Shown: positions 25,825 through 33,971 of the stretch, in pieces
Position numbering within the stretch: position 1 is the stretch's first letter
Layout: each line of letters begins with the position of its first letter
From: Pseudomonas sp. URMO17WK12:I11
GTDB lineage: Bacteria; Pseudomonadota; Gammaproteobacteria; Pseudomonadales; Pseudomonadaceae
NCBI RefSeq assembly: GCF_007677725.1
Contig: NZ_VEDF01000005.1
Coordinates: 248,001 to 312,000, forward strand
Direction of reading: 5' to 3'
DNA: 64,000 nucleotides
The notes under the pieces: model-generated
Databases searched by the model: none
What the model was told of the DNA's origin: nothing
What the model saw: only the letters and a program-made list of their open reading frames with translations
Translations under genes and position numbers: made by a program

Positions 25825-26448
25825 TTAAAGCTTGCGCATTTCACGCTCAACGGACGACAGGCTCGCCTGGAAGGGCTCGCGGGCGAACTGTCGCTCCATG
25901 TAATCCAGCAGCGGCTTGGCTTGCCGCGGCAATTCGATACCCATCACCGGCAAACGCCAGAGGATGGGCAATAGACAACAATCGACCAGGCTTTGCTCCT
26001 CGCTCATGAAGCAAGCGAACTCGCCGAACAACGGCGACACCCCGGTCAAGCTCTCGCGCAAGGCCTTGCGCGCGTCGCTGCGCGCCGCCTCGGCACTGCG
26101 TGGGTCGAGAATGGTATCGGCCAGCGCGCACCAATCACGCTGAATACGGTGGATCAGCAGGCGGCTGTTGCCACGCGCGACCGGATAAACCGGCATCAAC
26201 GGCGGATGCGGGTAACGCTCCTCGAGGTATTCCATCACCACGGTCGGCTCGTACAACGCCAGGTCGCGATCGACCAGGGTCGGCACGCTGCCGTAAGGAT
26301 TGACCTCTGCAAGCTTGGCCGGCGGGCGTGCAGGCTCGACATCAATGATCTGCACAGCAATGCCCTTTTCGGCAAGCACCAGGCGAATCCGATGTGAATA
26401 GTGATCAGCCGGATCGGAATAACAGGCTAACCGGTTGGTTGCGCCCAT
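25825..26448 (-). CDS. sspA: Stringent starvation protein SspA
   Basis: GST-fold RNA-polymerase-associated regulator active in stationary phase and starvation. It has 207 residues, starts [20 protein letters not shown], and has the thioredoxin-like half with [19 protein letters not shown] followed by the helical half. SspA proteins lack the catalytic GST residue and bind RNA polymerase. GGAGG lies 6 bases before the start. Ten bases separate it from sspB, so they form an operon. Confidence 0.93.
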   Translation of the reverse strand: MGATNRLACYSDPADHYSHRIRLVLAEKGIAVQIIDVEPARPPAKLAEVNPYGSVPTLVDRDLALYEPTVVMEYLEERYPHPPLMPVYPVARGNSRLLIHRIQRDWCALADTILDPRSAEAARSDARKALRESLTGVSPLFGEFACFMSEEQSLVDCCLLPILWRLPVMGIELPRQAKPLLDYMERQFAREPFQASLSSVEREMRKL

Positions 26449-26490
26449 GTAGCGCCTCCTCGCAGGGAATACATGTCAACTCTAAATGAA

Positions 26491-26540
26491 AACGCGCCTG
26501 GGGCACCCTGGCATTTCTGTCAGGGCGCCCCAGGCGCGTT
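26491..26540 (-). terminator. Terminator of petABC
   Basis: Long stem AACGCGCCTGGGGC/GCCCCAGGCGCGTT continued by ACCCTG/CAGGG, about 20 bp in all, around a short loop. On the minus strand a TTTTC tract follows. It lies between the cytochrome c1 stop and sspA. Confidence 0.75.
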
Positions 26541-26563
26541 CAACTACCAGAACTACTGCGTGA

Positions 26564-27343
26564 TCAGTGCACGTCCTTCCAGAATTCGCGCTTGAGCAAA
26601 TAGGCGAATACGAAGAAGAAAGCCAGGTACAGCAACACGTAGGTACCGATGCGCTGGCTTTCCAGTTTGACCGGGTTGGCCGAATAGGCCAGGAAGGTCA
26701 CCAGGTTCTTGACCTTCTCGTCGAACTGCTCGGCGCTCAGGGTACCGGAATTCGGCGTAACGGTCAGCTGGTCGCAGGCTTCGTGGGTCAGCGGGCTGCC
26801 GGTCAATGGGTCAAATTGTTTCTTGCCATCGACCACCATCTGCACCTGCTTGCAACCAATCACCTGGTTACCCTGCAGCCCCACCAGCACATTCGGCATG
26901 CCGACATTGGGGAAGACCTTGTTGTTCACGCCATAGGGCCGCGACTTGTCCTCATAGAAGCTGCGCAGGTAGCTGTACAGCCAATCGTTGCCACGCACCC
27001 GTGCAACCAGGGTCAGGTCTGGCGGCGCTGCGCCGAACCAGGTCTTGGCGTCGTTGGGCTGCATGCCGATCTGCATGTGATCGCCAATCTTGGCACCGGT
27101 GAATACCAATTTTTCCAGCATCAGCTCATGGGGAATGCCCAGGTCATCGGCGACCCGCTCGTAGCGTTGGAACTTGGTGCTGTGGCAACCCATGCAATAG
27201 TTGGCGAAGGTACGCGCGCCGTCTTGCATGGCGGCTTTGTCGGTGAGGTCGATATCGACCTTGTCCAGCTCCATGCCGTGCTCGGCGGCGAAGGTAAAGG
27301 CAGGCATCACGGCCAATAACAGTACTGCAATCAACTTTTTCAT
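26564..27343 (-). CDS. petC: Ubiquinol-cytochrome c reductase, cytochrome c1
   Basis: Haem c subunit of the cytochrome bc1 complex that passes electrons from the Rieske protein to soluble cytochrome c in the periplasm. It has 259 residues: Sec signal (MKKLIAVLLLAVMPAFTFAAEH), haem c motif CMGCH (YCMGCHSTKFQRYERV), the axial Met in the IGMQPNDAKTWFGAAPPDLT region, and a C-terminal membrane anchor (YVLLYLAFFFVFAYLLKREFW). It directly abuts petB. Confidence 0.96.
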   Translation of the reverse strand: MKKLIAVLLLAVMPAFTFAAEHGMELDKVDIDLTDKAAMQDGARTFANYCMGCHSTKFQRYERVADDLGIPHELMLEKLVFTGAKIGDHMQIGMQPNDAKTWFGAAPPDLTLVARVRGNDWLYSYLRSFYEDKSRPYGVNNKVFPNVGMPNVLVGLQGNQVIGCKQVQMVVDGKKQFDPLTGSPLTHEACDQLTVTPNSGTLSAEQFDEKVKNLVTFLAYSANPVKLESQRIGTYVLLYLAFFFVFAYLLKREFWKDVH

Positions 27344-28557
27344 CAGCCAGTCACCCTTTCCGGAACCGGTTTGGTCTTCTCAAGCCTTGTGTAGAACGGC
27401 ATCAACAGGAAGTAGGCGAAATACAGCACCGTGCACGCCTGCGACAGCAAGGTGCGACCAGGTGTGGGCGCCAGTACGCCGAGCACGCCGAGCGTGACGA
27501 AGGCGATGCAGAACAACAGCAGGAAGACTTTGCTGATCCAGCCCTTGTAGCGCATGGAACGTACCGGGCTGCGATCGAGCCAGGGCAGCACGAACAGCAC
27601 GGCGATGGCGGCGCCCATGGCGATCACGCCCATGAGCTTGTCCGGCACCGCGCGCAAGATCGCGTAGAACGGCGTGAAGTACCAGACGGGGGCGATATGC
27701 TCGGGCGTCTTGAACGCGTTGGCCTGCTCGAAGTTAGGTTTCTCCAGGAAGTAACCGCCCATCTCAGGGAAGAAGAACACCACAGCGCAGAACACGAAGA
27801 GGAACACCACCACGCCGACGATATCCTTGACGGTGTAGTAAGGATGGAACGGAATGCCGTCCAGTGGGATGCCGTTCTCGTCCTTGTGCTTCTTGATGTC
27901 GATGCCGTCAGGGTTGTTCGAGCCGACTTCGTGCAGGGCCAGAATATGCAGCACGACCAGGCCGAGAATCACGATGGGCAGTGCCACGACATGCAAGGCG
28001 AAGAAGCGGTTGAGGGTGATGCCGGAGATCAGGTAGTCACCGCGGATCCATTGGGTCAGGTCGTCACCGATCAACGGAATGGCGCCGAACAGCGAGATGA
28101 TCACCTGGGCCCCCCAGTACGACATCTGCCCCCACGGCAGCAGATAGCCCATGAACGCCTCGGCCATCAGTGCCAGGTAGATCAGCATGCCGAACAGCCA
28201 CACCAGCTCACGGGGCTTCTGGTAAGAGCCGTAGAGCAGGCCGCGGAACATGTGCAGGTAGACCACGATGAAGAAGGCCGAGGCACCGGTGGAATGCATG
28301 TAGCGCAAGATCCAACCGTACTCGACATCACGCATGATGTATTCGACCGAGGCGAACGCCTCTTCGGCCGAGGGCGTGAAGCTCATGGTCAGCCACACGC
28401 CGGTGACGAGCTGGTTGACCAGCACCAGCAACGCCAGCGAGCCGAAGAAGTACAGGAAGTTGAAGTTCTTCGGCGCGTAATACTTGCTCAGGTGGTCTTC
28501 CCACATTTTGGTTGCGGGGAAGCGAGCGTCGATCCAGTCCATGAATTTGCTCATCAT
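27343..28557 (-). CDS. petB: Ubiquinol-cytochrome c reductase, cytochrome b
   Basis: Membrane core subunit of the bc1 complex holding haems bL and bH and both quinone sites. It has 403-404 residues with about eight membrane helices. Haem-ligand helices carry RYMHSTGASAFFIVVYLHMFRG and NRFFALHVVALPIVILGLVVLHILALHE; the Qo motif is seen as APVWYFTPFYAILRAVPDK in place of the usual PEWY (here PVWY). Two ATGs in a row (28557, 28554) overlap the Rieske stop. Confidence 0.96.
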   Translation of the reverse strand: MMSKFMDWIDARFPATKMWEDHLSKYYAPKNFNFLYFFGSLALLVLVNQLVTGVWLTMSFTPSAEEAFASVEYIMRDVEYGWILRYMHSTGASAFFIVVYLHMFRGLLYGSYQKPRELVWLFGMLIYLALMAEAFMGYLLPWGQMSYWGAQVIISLFGAIPLIGDDLTQWIRGDYLISGITLNRFFALHVVALPIVILGLVVLHILALHEVGSNNPDGIDIKKHKDENGIPLDGIPFHPYYTVKDIVGVVVFLFVFCAVVFFFPEMGGYFLEKPNFEQANAFKTPEHIAPVWYFTPFYAILRAVPDKLMGVIAMGAAIAVLFVLPWLDRSPVRSMRYKGWISKVFLLLFCIAFVTLGVLGVLAPTPGRTLLSQACTVLYFAYFLLMPFYTRLEKTKPVPERVTG

Positions 28558-29147
28558 GCGTTCTCCTGGTCGACGCCAATGACGACGATGTCGTCCGACT
28601 CATAGGAATGCGGCGGCACTGGCAGATTCAGGGGTGCCGGTTGGGATTTGTAGACACGACCGGCCAGGTCGTAGTGCGAGCCATGGCAAGGGCAGAAATA
28701 GCCGCCGACCCACTTTGGCCCAAGGTCGACGGGCGCGACTTCCGGGCGGAAGGTCGGCGAGCAACCCAGGTGGGTGCACAGCCCGACGAGCAACAGGATT
28801 TCCGGCTTGATCGCCCGGGTTTCGGGGTCGACATAGGCGGGTTGATCCGAGCTCTTGGAGAGCGGGTCTGAGAGATCGCCTTCGATCTTCTTCAGGTTGC
28901 CAAGGATTTCTGGCGTTCGGCGCAAAATGAATACCGGCTGCCCGCGCCATTCGGCGACCATCTGCTGCCCGGGTTCGATCTTGGCGATGTTGACCTTCAC
29001 CGGTGCGCCTGCTGCCTTCGCCTTGGCACTGGGGAACCATGACCCCACGAACGGTACCGCAGCCCCCACCGCCCCCGCCGCCCCGACCACGGACGTCGCG
29101 GCTACGAGGAAGCGGCGCCGGCCTGCGTTGACGCCGTCATTGCTCAT
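28554..29147 (-). CDS. petA: Ubiquinol-cytochrome c reductase, Rieske iron-sulfur subunit
   Basis: 2Fe-2S subunit of bc1, exported folded by the Tat system. It has 197 residues. The twin-arginine segment AGRRRFLVAATSVVG leads into the membrane anchor. Cluster ligands are in GLCTHLGCSP and GYFCPCHGSHYDLAGR. PVPPHSYESDDIVVIG closes the fold. It is first gene of the petABC operon, overlapping cytochrome b by ATGA. Confidence 0.97.
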   Translation of the reverse strand: MSNDGVNAGRRRFLVAATSVVGAAGAVGAAVPFVGSWFPSAKAKAAGAPVKVNIAKIEPGQQMVAEWRGQPVFILRRTPEILGNLKKIEGDLSDPLSKSSDQPAYVDPETRAIKPEILLLVGLCTHLGCSPTFRPEVAPVDLGPKWVGGYFCPCHGSHYDLAGRVYKSQPAPLNLPVPPHSYESDDIVVIGVDQENA

Positions 29148-29230
29148 TCAGTCCTCTCCCATCAGCTTGCTTGGCCAGTTGTACCTGACCTGTAGTTAGG
29201 TTGTGTCTGTGGCACTAAAAGTTGGTCGCC

Positions 29231-29260
29231 ATGGTAAGAAACAAATCCACACAGTGACAA
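29231..29260 (-). promoter_or_regulatory. Possible petABC promoter
   Basis: Minus strand TTGTCA (29255-29260), 18-base spacer, TACCAT (29231-29236), about 85 bases before the Rieske ATG. Just upstream is a small palindrome AGCCCT/AGGGCT (29268-29283). The rest of the 29148-29360 gap shows no gene. Confidence 0.4.
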
Positions 29261-29356
29261 GGTGATTAGCCCTGCATAGGGCTACAACCCGCGCTTTGCT
29301 TGATCTGCGTCTATGCGACCAGTGGTCATGGACATGCTGAGAGGTTAGTTCAAACG

Positions 29357-29389
29357 CAAAAAAAAGCCCGGTTCCAAGGAACCGGGCTT
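29357..29389 (-). terminator. Terminator of rplM-rpsI
   Basis: Perfect 12-bp stem AAGCCCGGTTCC/GGAACCGGGCTT (29364-29389) with a 2-base loop. On the minus strand it is followed by a run of T. It lies 22 bases beyond the rpsI stop. Confidence 0.9.
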
Positions 29390-29410
29390 CTTTCGACTGC
29401 CGAAGCGCTA

Positions 29411-29803
29411 TTAACGCTTGGAGTACTGAGGACGCTTACGCGCTTTACGCAGACCCACTTTCTTACGCTCGACTTCACGAGCGTCGCGGGTGACGTAGCC
29501 AGCACGACGCAGAGCGCCACGCAGGGTTTCGTCGTATTCCATCAGAGCGCGGGTGATACCGTGACGGATCGCACCGGCTTGACCGCTGACACCACCACCG
29601 GAAACGGTGACGTAGATGTCGAACTTCTCAACGGTTTCGGTCAGTTCGAGTGGCTGACGAACAACCATGCGAGCAGTTTCGCGACCGAAGAACACGTCCA
29701 GAGAACGGTTGTTGATGGAAATGTTACCAGTACCCGGACGCAGGAAAACGCGAGCGGTTGCGGTCTTGCGACGGCCAGTGCCGTAATTTTGAGTCGCCGA
29801 CAT
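29411..29803 (-). CDS. rpsI: 30S ribosomal protein S9
   Basis: Small-subunit ribosomal protein whose C-terminal tail reaches the P-site tRNA. It has 130 residues. [20 protein letters not shown] at the start and the ending [10 protein letters not shown], with the conserved KR tail, are diagnostic; [14 protein letters not shown] is the central motif. It is 14 bases downstream of rplM, the universal pair. Confidence 0.98.
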   Translation of the reverse strand: MSATQNYGTGRRKTATARVFLRPGTGNISINNRSLDVFFGRETARMVVRQPLELTETVEKFDIYVTVSGGGVSGQAGAIRHGITRALMEYDETLRGALRRAGYVTRDAREVERKKVGLRKARKRPQYSKR

Positions 29804-29817
29804 AATGAACTTTCCCG

Positions 29818-30246
29818 TTAGATCTTCAGTTCTTGAGGCTGCTGAGCAGTGTGTGGGTGAGCAGCACCCGCGTACACTTTCAGCTTACGGTACATGTCGC
29901 GACCCAGCGGGTTCTTAGGCAGCATGCCCTTGACCGCGGTTTCGATAACACGCTCAGGGGCTTTGGCGATCAACTTCTCGAAGTTGATTTCCTTGATGCC
30001 ACCTGGGAAACCGGAGTGGGAGTAGTACATTTTGTCGGAAGACTTGGCGCCCGTCACACGAACCTGCTCGGCGTTGATCACGACGATGTAGTCGCCGGTG
30101 TCAACGTGAGGGGTGTATTCAGGTTTGTGTTTGCCACGCAGACGGGTAGCGATTTCGGTAGCCAGACGACCCAGGGTCTGGCCAGCGGCGTCGACTACGA
30201 ACCACTCGCGCTTTACTGTTTCCGGTTTAGCAGTAAAAGTTTTCAT
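29818..30246 (-). CDS. rplM: 50S ribosomal protein L13
   Basis: Early-assembly large-subunit protein. It has 142 residues, starts [20 protein letters not shown], and contains [45 protein letters not shown] and the signature [20 protein letters not shown]. It is first gene of the rplM-rpsI operon with a clear promoter upstream. Confidence 0.98.
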
Positions 30247-30289
30247 TCTCTAAAGCCTCAGAGGCCGCCCAGCGAAAAATAGACGGCGA

Positions 30290-30318
30290 ATCTTACTGGA
30301 TAGTGCACAACTTGCCAA
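30290..30318 (-). promoter_or_regulatory. rplM-rpsI promoter
   Basis: Minus strand TTGGCA (30313-30318), 17-base spacer, TAAGAT (30290-30295). It is close to consensus and about 45 bases before the rplM ATG. Confidence 0.7.
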
Positions 30319-30505
30319 GGGCAAGCGCGCAGCCGAACACTGGCGCTATTGGGGGCTCGGGTCGGGCACGCCAATATTCGACGGGGGTTCTTCCTGCGTG
30401 GTGGTGCATCACTTCCGCCACATGGAGAGGGGCAGAATTATCCAGATTGCGCGAAAAATTTCAACCTGCTTTGATGGGCTTCTTAGCCAATGGAGAGTCT
30501 TCCCG

Positions 30506-31546
30506 ATGGAATACCGCAAGCTCGGCCGTACCGACCTCGACGTCAGCGCCCTGTGCCTGGGCACCATGACCTGGGGTGAGCAGAACACCCAGGACGAGGC
30601 GTTCGAGCAAATCACCCTGGCCAAGGCCAGCGGCATCAACTTCATCGACACCGCCGAAATGTACCCGGTGCCGCCGCGCCCGGAAACCTACGCCGCCACC
30701 GAACGCATCATCGGCAACTGGTTTCGCGCCAACGGCGACCGTGATGACTGGGTCCTGGCGAGCAAGGTCGCCGGCCCCGGCAATGGCATCAGCCACATCC
30801 GCGACGGCCAGCTCAAGCACAACCGTCAGCACATCGTGGCGGCCCTGGACGAAAGCCTGAAGCGCCTGCACACCGACCGCATCGACCTCTACCAGCTGCA
30901 CTGGCCGGAGCGCAGCACCAATTTCTTCGGCAAGCTGGGCTACCAACACCTGTCCAACGACCTGTTCACCCCGCTCGAGGAAACCCTCGAAGTCCTCGAT
31001 GAGCAGGTGCGCGCTGGCAAGATTCGCCATGTTGGCCTGTCGAACGAAACACCCTGGGGCACCATGAAGTTCCTGCAATTGGCCGAGGCCCGCGGCTGGC
31101 CACGCGCGGTGTCGATCCAGAACCCCTACAACCTGCTCAACCGCAGCTTCGAAGTGGGCCTGGCCGAGGTGGCGATCCGCGAACAGTGCGGCCTGTTGGC
31201 CTACTCGCCGCTGGCGTTCGGCATGCTCGCGGGCAAGTACGAGAACGGCGCACGCCCAGAGCAGGCGCGCCTGACCCTGTTCAGCCGCTTCGCCCGCTAC
31301 TCCAATCCACAAACGGTGGCAGCCTGCAGCCGCTACGTGCAACTGGCCCAGGCCCATGGCCTGGACCCGGCGCAGATGGCCTTGGCCTTCGTCACCCGCC
31401 AGCCGTTCGTGACCAGCAACATCATCGGCGCCACCACGCTCGCGCAACTGCAGAGCAACCTCGACAGCCTGCACGTGACCCTGAGCGACGAATTGCTGGC
31501 AGCCATCGAGGCGATTCATCAGGAGCAACCCAACCCCGCGCCCTGA
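30506..31546 (+). CDS. tas: Tas-like NADP(H)-dependent aldo/keto reductase
   Basis: TIM-barrel aldo/keto reductase of 346 residues, the same length as E. coli Tas and similar throughout. It starts MEYRKLGRTDLDVSALCLGTM. The catalytic segment FIDTAEMYPVPPRPETYAAT (Asp, Tyr), the active-site His in LYQLHWPERSTNFFGKLGY, NPYNLLNRSFEVGLAE, and the cofactor end IGATTLAQLQSNLDSL are visible. Physiological substrate unknown. The frame is open upstream to 30398, but that part lacks similarity; the chosen ATG follows TGGAGAG. Confidence 0.9.
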   Translation: MEYRKLGRTDLDVSALCLGTMTWGEQNTQDEAFEQITLAKASGINFIDTAEMYPVPPRPETYAATERIIGNWFRANGDRDDWVLASKVAGPGNGISHIRDGQLKHNRQHIVAALDESLKRLHTDRIDLYQLHWPERSTNFFGKLGYQHLSNDLFTPLEETLEVLDEQVRAGKIRHVGLSNETPWGTMKFLQLAEARGWPRAVSIQNPYNLLNRSFEVGLAEVAIREQCGLLAYSPLAFGMLAGKYENGARPEQARLTLFSRFARYSNPQTVAACSRYVQLAQAHGLDPAQMALAFVTRQPFVTSNIIGATTLAQLQSNLDSLHVTLSDELLAAIEAIHQEQPNPAP

Positions 31547-31552
31547 GCGCGT

Positions 31553-31637
31553 AGCGGCAAGTGGCAGGCAGCGAGAAGAAGCGCCCGACCCCAGCGCGCT
31601 TTTATCTTGCCGCTTGCAGCTGACATCTTGCAGCTTT
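31553..31637. repeat. Intergenic inverted repeat with CTTGCAGCT motifs
   Basis: AGCGGCAAG (31553-31561) pairs with CTTGCCGCT (31606-31614). The right arm runs into CTTGCAGCT twice (first at 31613-31622 region, second ending 31637). The same CTTGCAGCT word makes the larger inverted repeat on the other side of the AraC-type gene. Confidence 0.5.
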
Positions 31638-31692
31638 GCAAAAAACGTAAGACGATTCAGCCGGTGATTGACCACTCTCCCATATAAGAACA

Positions 31693-32700
31693 ATGACAAT
31701 GATGTTTACCCAACCCTCCGCGTCGCTGCGGCGCGTCAGCATCCTGGCCATTGACAAGGTGTTCGCTTCGACACTGATGCAGGCCAAGGACTTCTTCCAC
31801 CTCGCCAGCCTGCGCTACAGCAAGCAGCTGGGCCTGGGCTTGCAGCCGATGTTCGACATTCATCTGGTCAGCCCGGATGGGCAACCGGTGGACAGCTTCA
31901 GCAATGTGCAATTACCGGTCGATGGCGGCCTGGGCGATGCCGACGTGATCATCCTGCCGGCGTTCTGGGACGATTTCGACAACCTTCAGCAACGCTACCC
32001 GCAGGTGCTACCTTGGCTGCGCGAGCAGCACGCCCGCGGTGCGGTGCTGTGCGCCGAAGCCAGCGGGGTGTTCTGGCTGGCAGAATCGGGTCTGCTGGAC
32101 GGTAAGGAAGCGACTACCTACTGGCGGTTCTTCAGCACATTCGCCGAGCGCTTCCCGCAGATTCGTCTGAACCAGGACAAGCACCTGACCGACGCCGACA
32201 ACTTGTACTGCGCCGGTGGCACGACGTCGGCGTGCGACTTGTACATCTACCTGATCGAGCGTTTCTGTGGGCCCAATGTGGCGCGGGCCGTGGCCCGCGA
32301 CATCCTCTATGAAGTGCAGCGCAACTACACCCCAGGACGCATGGGCTTCGGCGGCCAGAAACTGCATCAGGACCTGATCATCCTGCAGATTCAGCATTGG
32401 CTGGAAGAGCACTTCGCCGACAAGTTCCGCTTCGAAGATGTGGCGCGTAACCATGGCATGAGCATCCGCAACTTCATGCGCAGGTTCCAGGGCGCGACCG
32501 GCGACAAGCCGCTGCATTACTTGCAACGCCTACGCATCGAGACGGCCAAGGGGCTGCTGTCGAGCACACGCAAGAGCATCAAGACCATCAGCTACGAGGT
32601 CGGCTACGACGACGCCAGCTTCTTCGCCCGCCTGTTCCGCCAGCATACCGAGTTGTCGCCGAACCAGTACCGGCAGCAGTTCATGCAAGAGGCTTCCTAG
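31693..32700 (+). CDS. GlxA-type AraC family transcriptional regulator
   Basis: 335-residue regulator with an N-terminal DJ-1/PfpI-like (class I glutamine amidotransferase-like) domain, about residues 13-190, and a C-terminal AraC DNA-binding domain of two helix-turn-helix motifs. In the first domain ADVIILPAFW and AVLCAEASGVFWLAESGLLDG occupy the nucleophile-elbow region; Cys is present there but the catalytic function is normally lost in this family. The second domain shows RFEDVARNHGMSIRNFMRRF and the AraC signature TISYEVGYDDASFFARLFRQ ending in SPNQYRQQF. It may regulate neighbouring metabolism; the target is unknown. The start could be 31693 or 31699. Confidence 0.88.
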   Translation: MTMMFTQPSASLRRVSILAIDKVFASTLMQAKDFFHLASLRYSKQLGLGLQPMFDIHLVSPDGQPVDSFSNVQLPVDGGLGDADVIILPAFWDDFDNLQQRYPQVLPWLREQHARGAVLCAEASGVFWLAESGLLDGKEATTYWRFFSTFAERFPQIRLNQDKHLTDADNLYCAGGTTSACDLYIYLIERFCGPNVARAVARDILYEVQRNYTPGRMGFGGQKLHQDLIILQIQHWLEEHFADKFRFEDVARNHGMSIRNFMRRFQGATGDKPLHYLQRLRIETAKGLLSSTRKSIKTISYEVGYDDASFFARLFRQHTELSPNQYRQQFMQEAS

Positions 32701-32709
32701 GGCGCTTTG

Positions 32710-32787
32710 AGCTGCAAGCTGCAAGAAAAAGCCAGAGCAGTCCGCGAACCGCTCTGGCTTTTTGCTTTTCTCTTGCAGCTTGCAGCT
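32710..32787. terminator. Bidirectional terminator inside a 16-bp inverted repeat
   Basis: The inner stem AAAAAGCCAGAGC/GCTCTGGCTTTTT (32726-32763) is a classic terminator for both the regulator and convergent zapE. It is flanked by perfect 16-bp arms AGCTGCAAGCTGCAAG (32710-32725) and its complement (32772-32787), so the whole 78 bases can fold as one long hairpin. Confidence 0.85.
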
Positions 32788-32791
32788 GTTC

Positions 32792-33886
32792 TCAGGGCCT
32801 GTGTGCGCGAGAAAGGAATTCGTGGGACTGCATTTCCAGCAAGCGGCTCAGGGTGCGCTGGAATTCGAAACTCAGGCGACCGCCGGTGTACAGGTCCTTG
32901 AGCTCGACTTCGGCGGAGATGATCAGCTTGACGTTGCGGTCATAGAATTCATCGACCATGTTGATGAAACGACGGGCGATATCGTCGGTGGTGACGCCCA
33001 TCTGCTCGACATTGCTCAGCAACACCGCATGGAAGATCTTGCCTAGCTCGATGTAGTCGTTCTGGCTGCGCGGGCCATCGCACAAGGCGCGGAAGTCGAA
33101 CCAGGCGACATCGTCGCAGGTACGCAGGGCGTGGATCGGGCGGTTCTCGATCATCAGCACGTCGTTCTCGACAGCCTGGGTGCACTCGGGCGTCAACGCC
33201 TTGAAGCTCGCCTGCATGCTTTGCTGCGCCGCTTCATTGAGCGGGAAATGGAACAGCTCGGCCTGCTCCAGATGGCGCAAGCGGTAGTCCACGCCGCTGT
33301 CGACGTTCACTACGTCGGTGTATTGCTTGATCATGGCGATGGCCGGCAGGAAGCGCGCACGTTGCAGGCCGTCCTTGTACAGGCCGTCAGGCACGATGTT
33401 GGACGTGGCCACCAGCGAGACGCCGTTCTTGAACAGCTCTTCCATCAAGGTGCCGAGGATCATGGCATCGGTGATGTCGGACACGAAGAATTCGTCGAAG
33501 CAGATCACCCGGGCTTCGTCGCTGAAACGCTTGGCGATGATGGTCAGCGGGTTCTTTTCGCCCTTGAGGGTCTTCATTTCTTCATGCACACGCTTCATGA
33601 AGCGGTGGAAGTGCGTACGCATCTTCTGCTTGAACGGCAGCGCCTCGAAGAACGTGTCGACCAGATAGGTCTTTCCTCGCCCTACCCCGCCCCAGAAATA
33701 CAGGCCTTTGACCGGCGTCTGATCCTTCTTGCCGAACAGCTTGCCGAAGACGCCCGGCTTGTTGTTCTGCGCCTGGACCAGGTCGTCGTACAGGCGCTGC
33801 AAGTGACGCACAGCAGTTTCCTGCGCCGCGTCATGGAAGAAGTCGGGACGTTTCAGATCTGCTTGATATCGTTCTAGGGGCGTCAT
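32792..33886 (-). CDS. zapE: ZapE (AFG1-like) division ATPase
   Basis: 364-residue AAA-type ATPase of the AFG1/ZapE family, which interacts with FtsZ at the constricting ring in E. coli. Walker A is GLYFWGGVGRGKTYLVD near residue 65; Walker B is VICFDEFFVSDITDAM. LVATSNIVPDGLYKDGLQRARFLPAI and RRFINMVDEFYDRNVKLIISA are family segments. It lies alone between terminators, downstream of trpS. Confidence 0.93.
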   Translation of the reverse strand: MTPLERYQADLKRPDFFHDAAQETAVRHLQRLYDDLVQAQNNKPGVFGKLFGKKDQTPVKGLYFWGGVGRGKTYLVDTFFEALPFKQKMRTHFHRFMKRVHEEMKTLKGEKNPLTIIAKRFSDEARVICFDEFFVSDITDAMILGTLMEELFKNGVSLVATSNIVPDGLYKDGLQRARFLPAIAMIKQYTDVVNVDSGVDYRLRHLEQAELFHFPLNEAAQQSMQASFKALTPECTQAVENDVLMIENRPIHALRTCDDVAWFDFRALCDGPRSQNDYIELGKIFHAVLLSNVEQMGVTTDDIARRFINMVDEFYDRNVKLIISAEVELKDLYTGGRLSFEFQRTLSRLLEMQSHEFLSRAHRP

Positions 33887-33905
33887 GATTTCGTTAGCGA
33901 GGCAA

Positions 33906-33939
33906 CAAAAAACGGGCCGTCACTGTAGCGAGCGGCCCG
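33906..33939 (-). terminator. Terminator after trpS
   Basis: CGGGCCG/CGGCCCG stem (33913-33939) followed on the minus strand by a T6 tract, between the trpS stop and the zapE start. Confidence 0.75.
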
Positions 33940-33971
33940 CTTAATGGCAATCAGACTTGCGGCGAAATGCC

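Noticed and set aside
26474..26479. TTGACA (minus strand) upstream of sspA as a -35 element
   Set aside because: It is only 26 bases before the sspA ATG; a -10 would fall on the ribosome site.
29300..29821. 173-codon plus-strand frame over rpsI
   Set aside because: Shadow of rpsI; no similarity or ribosome site.
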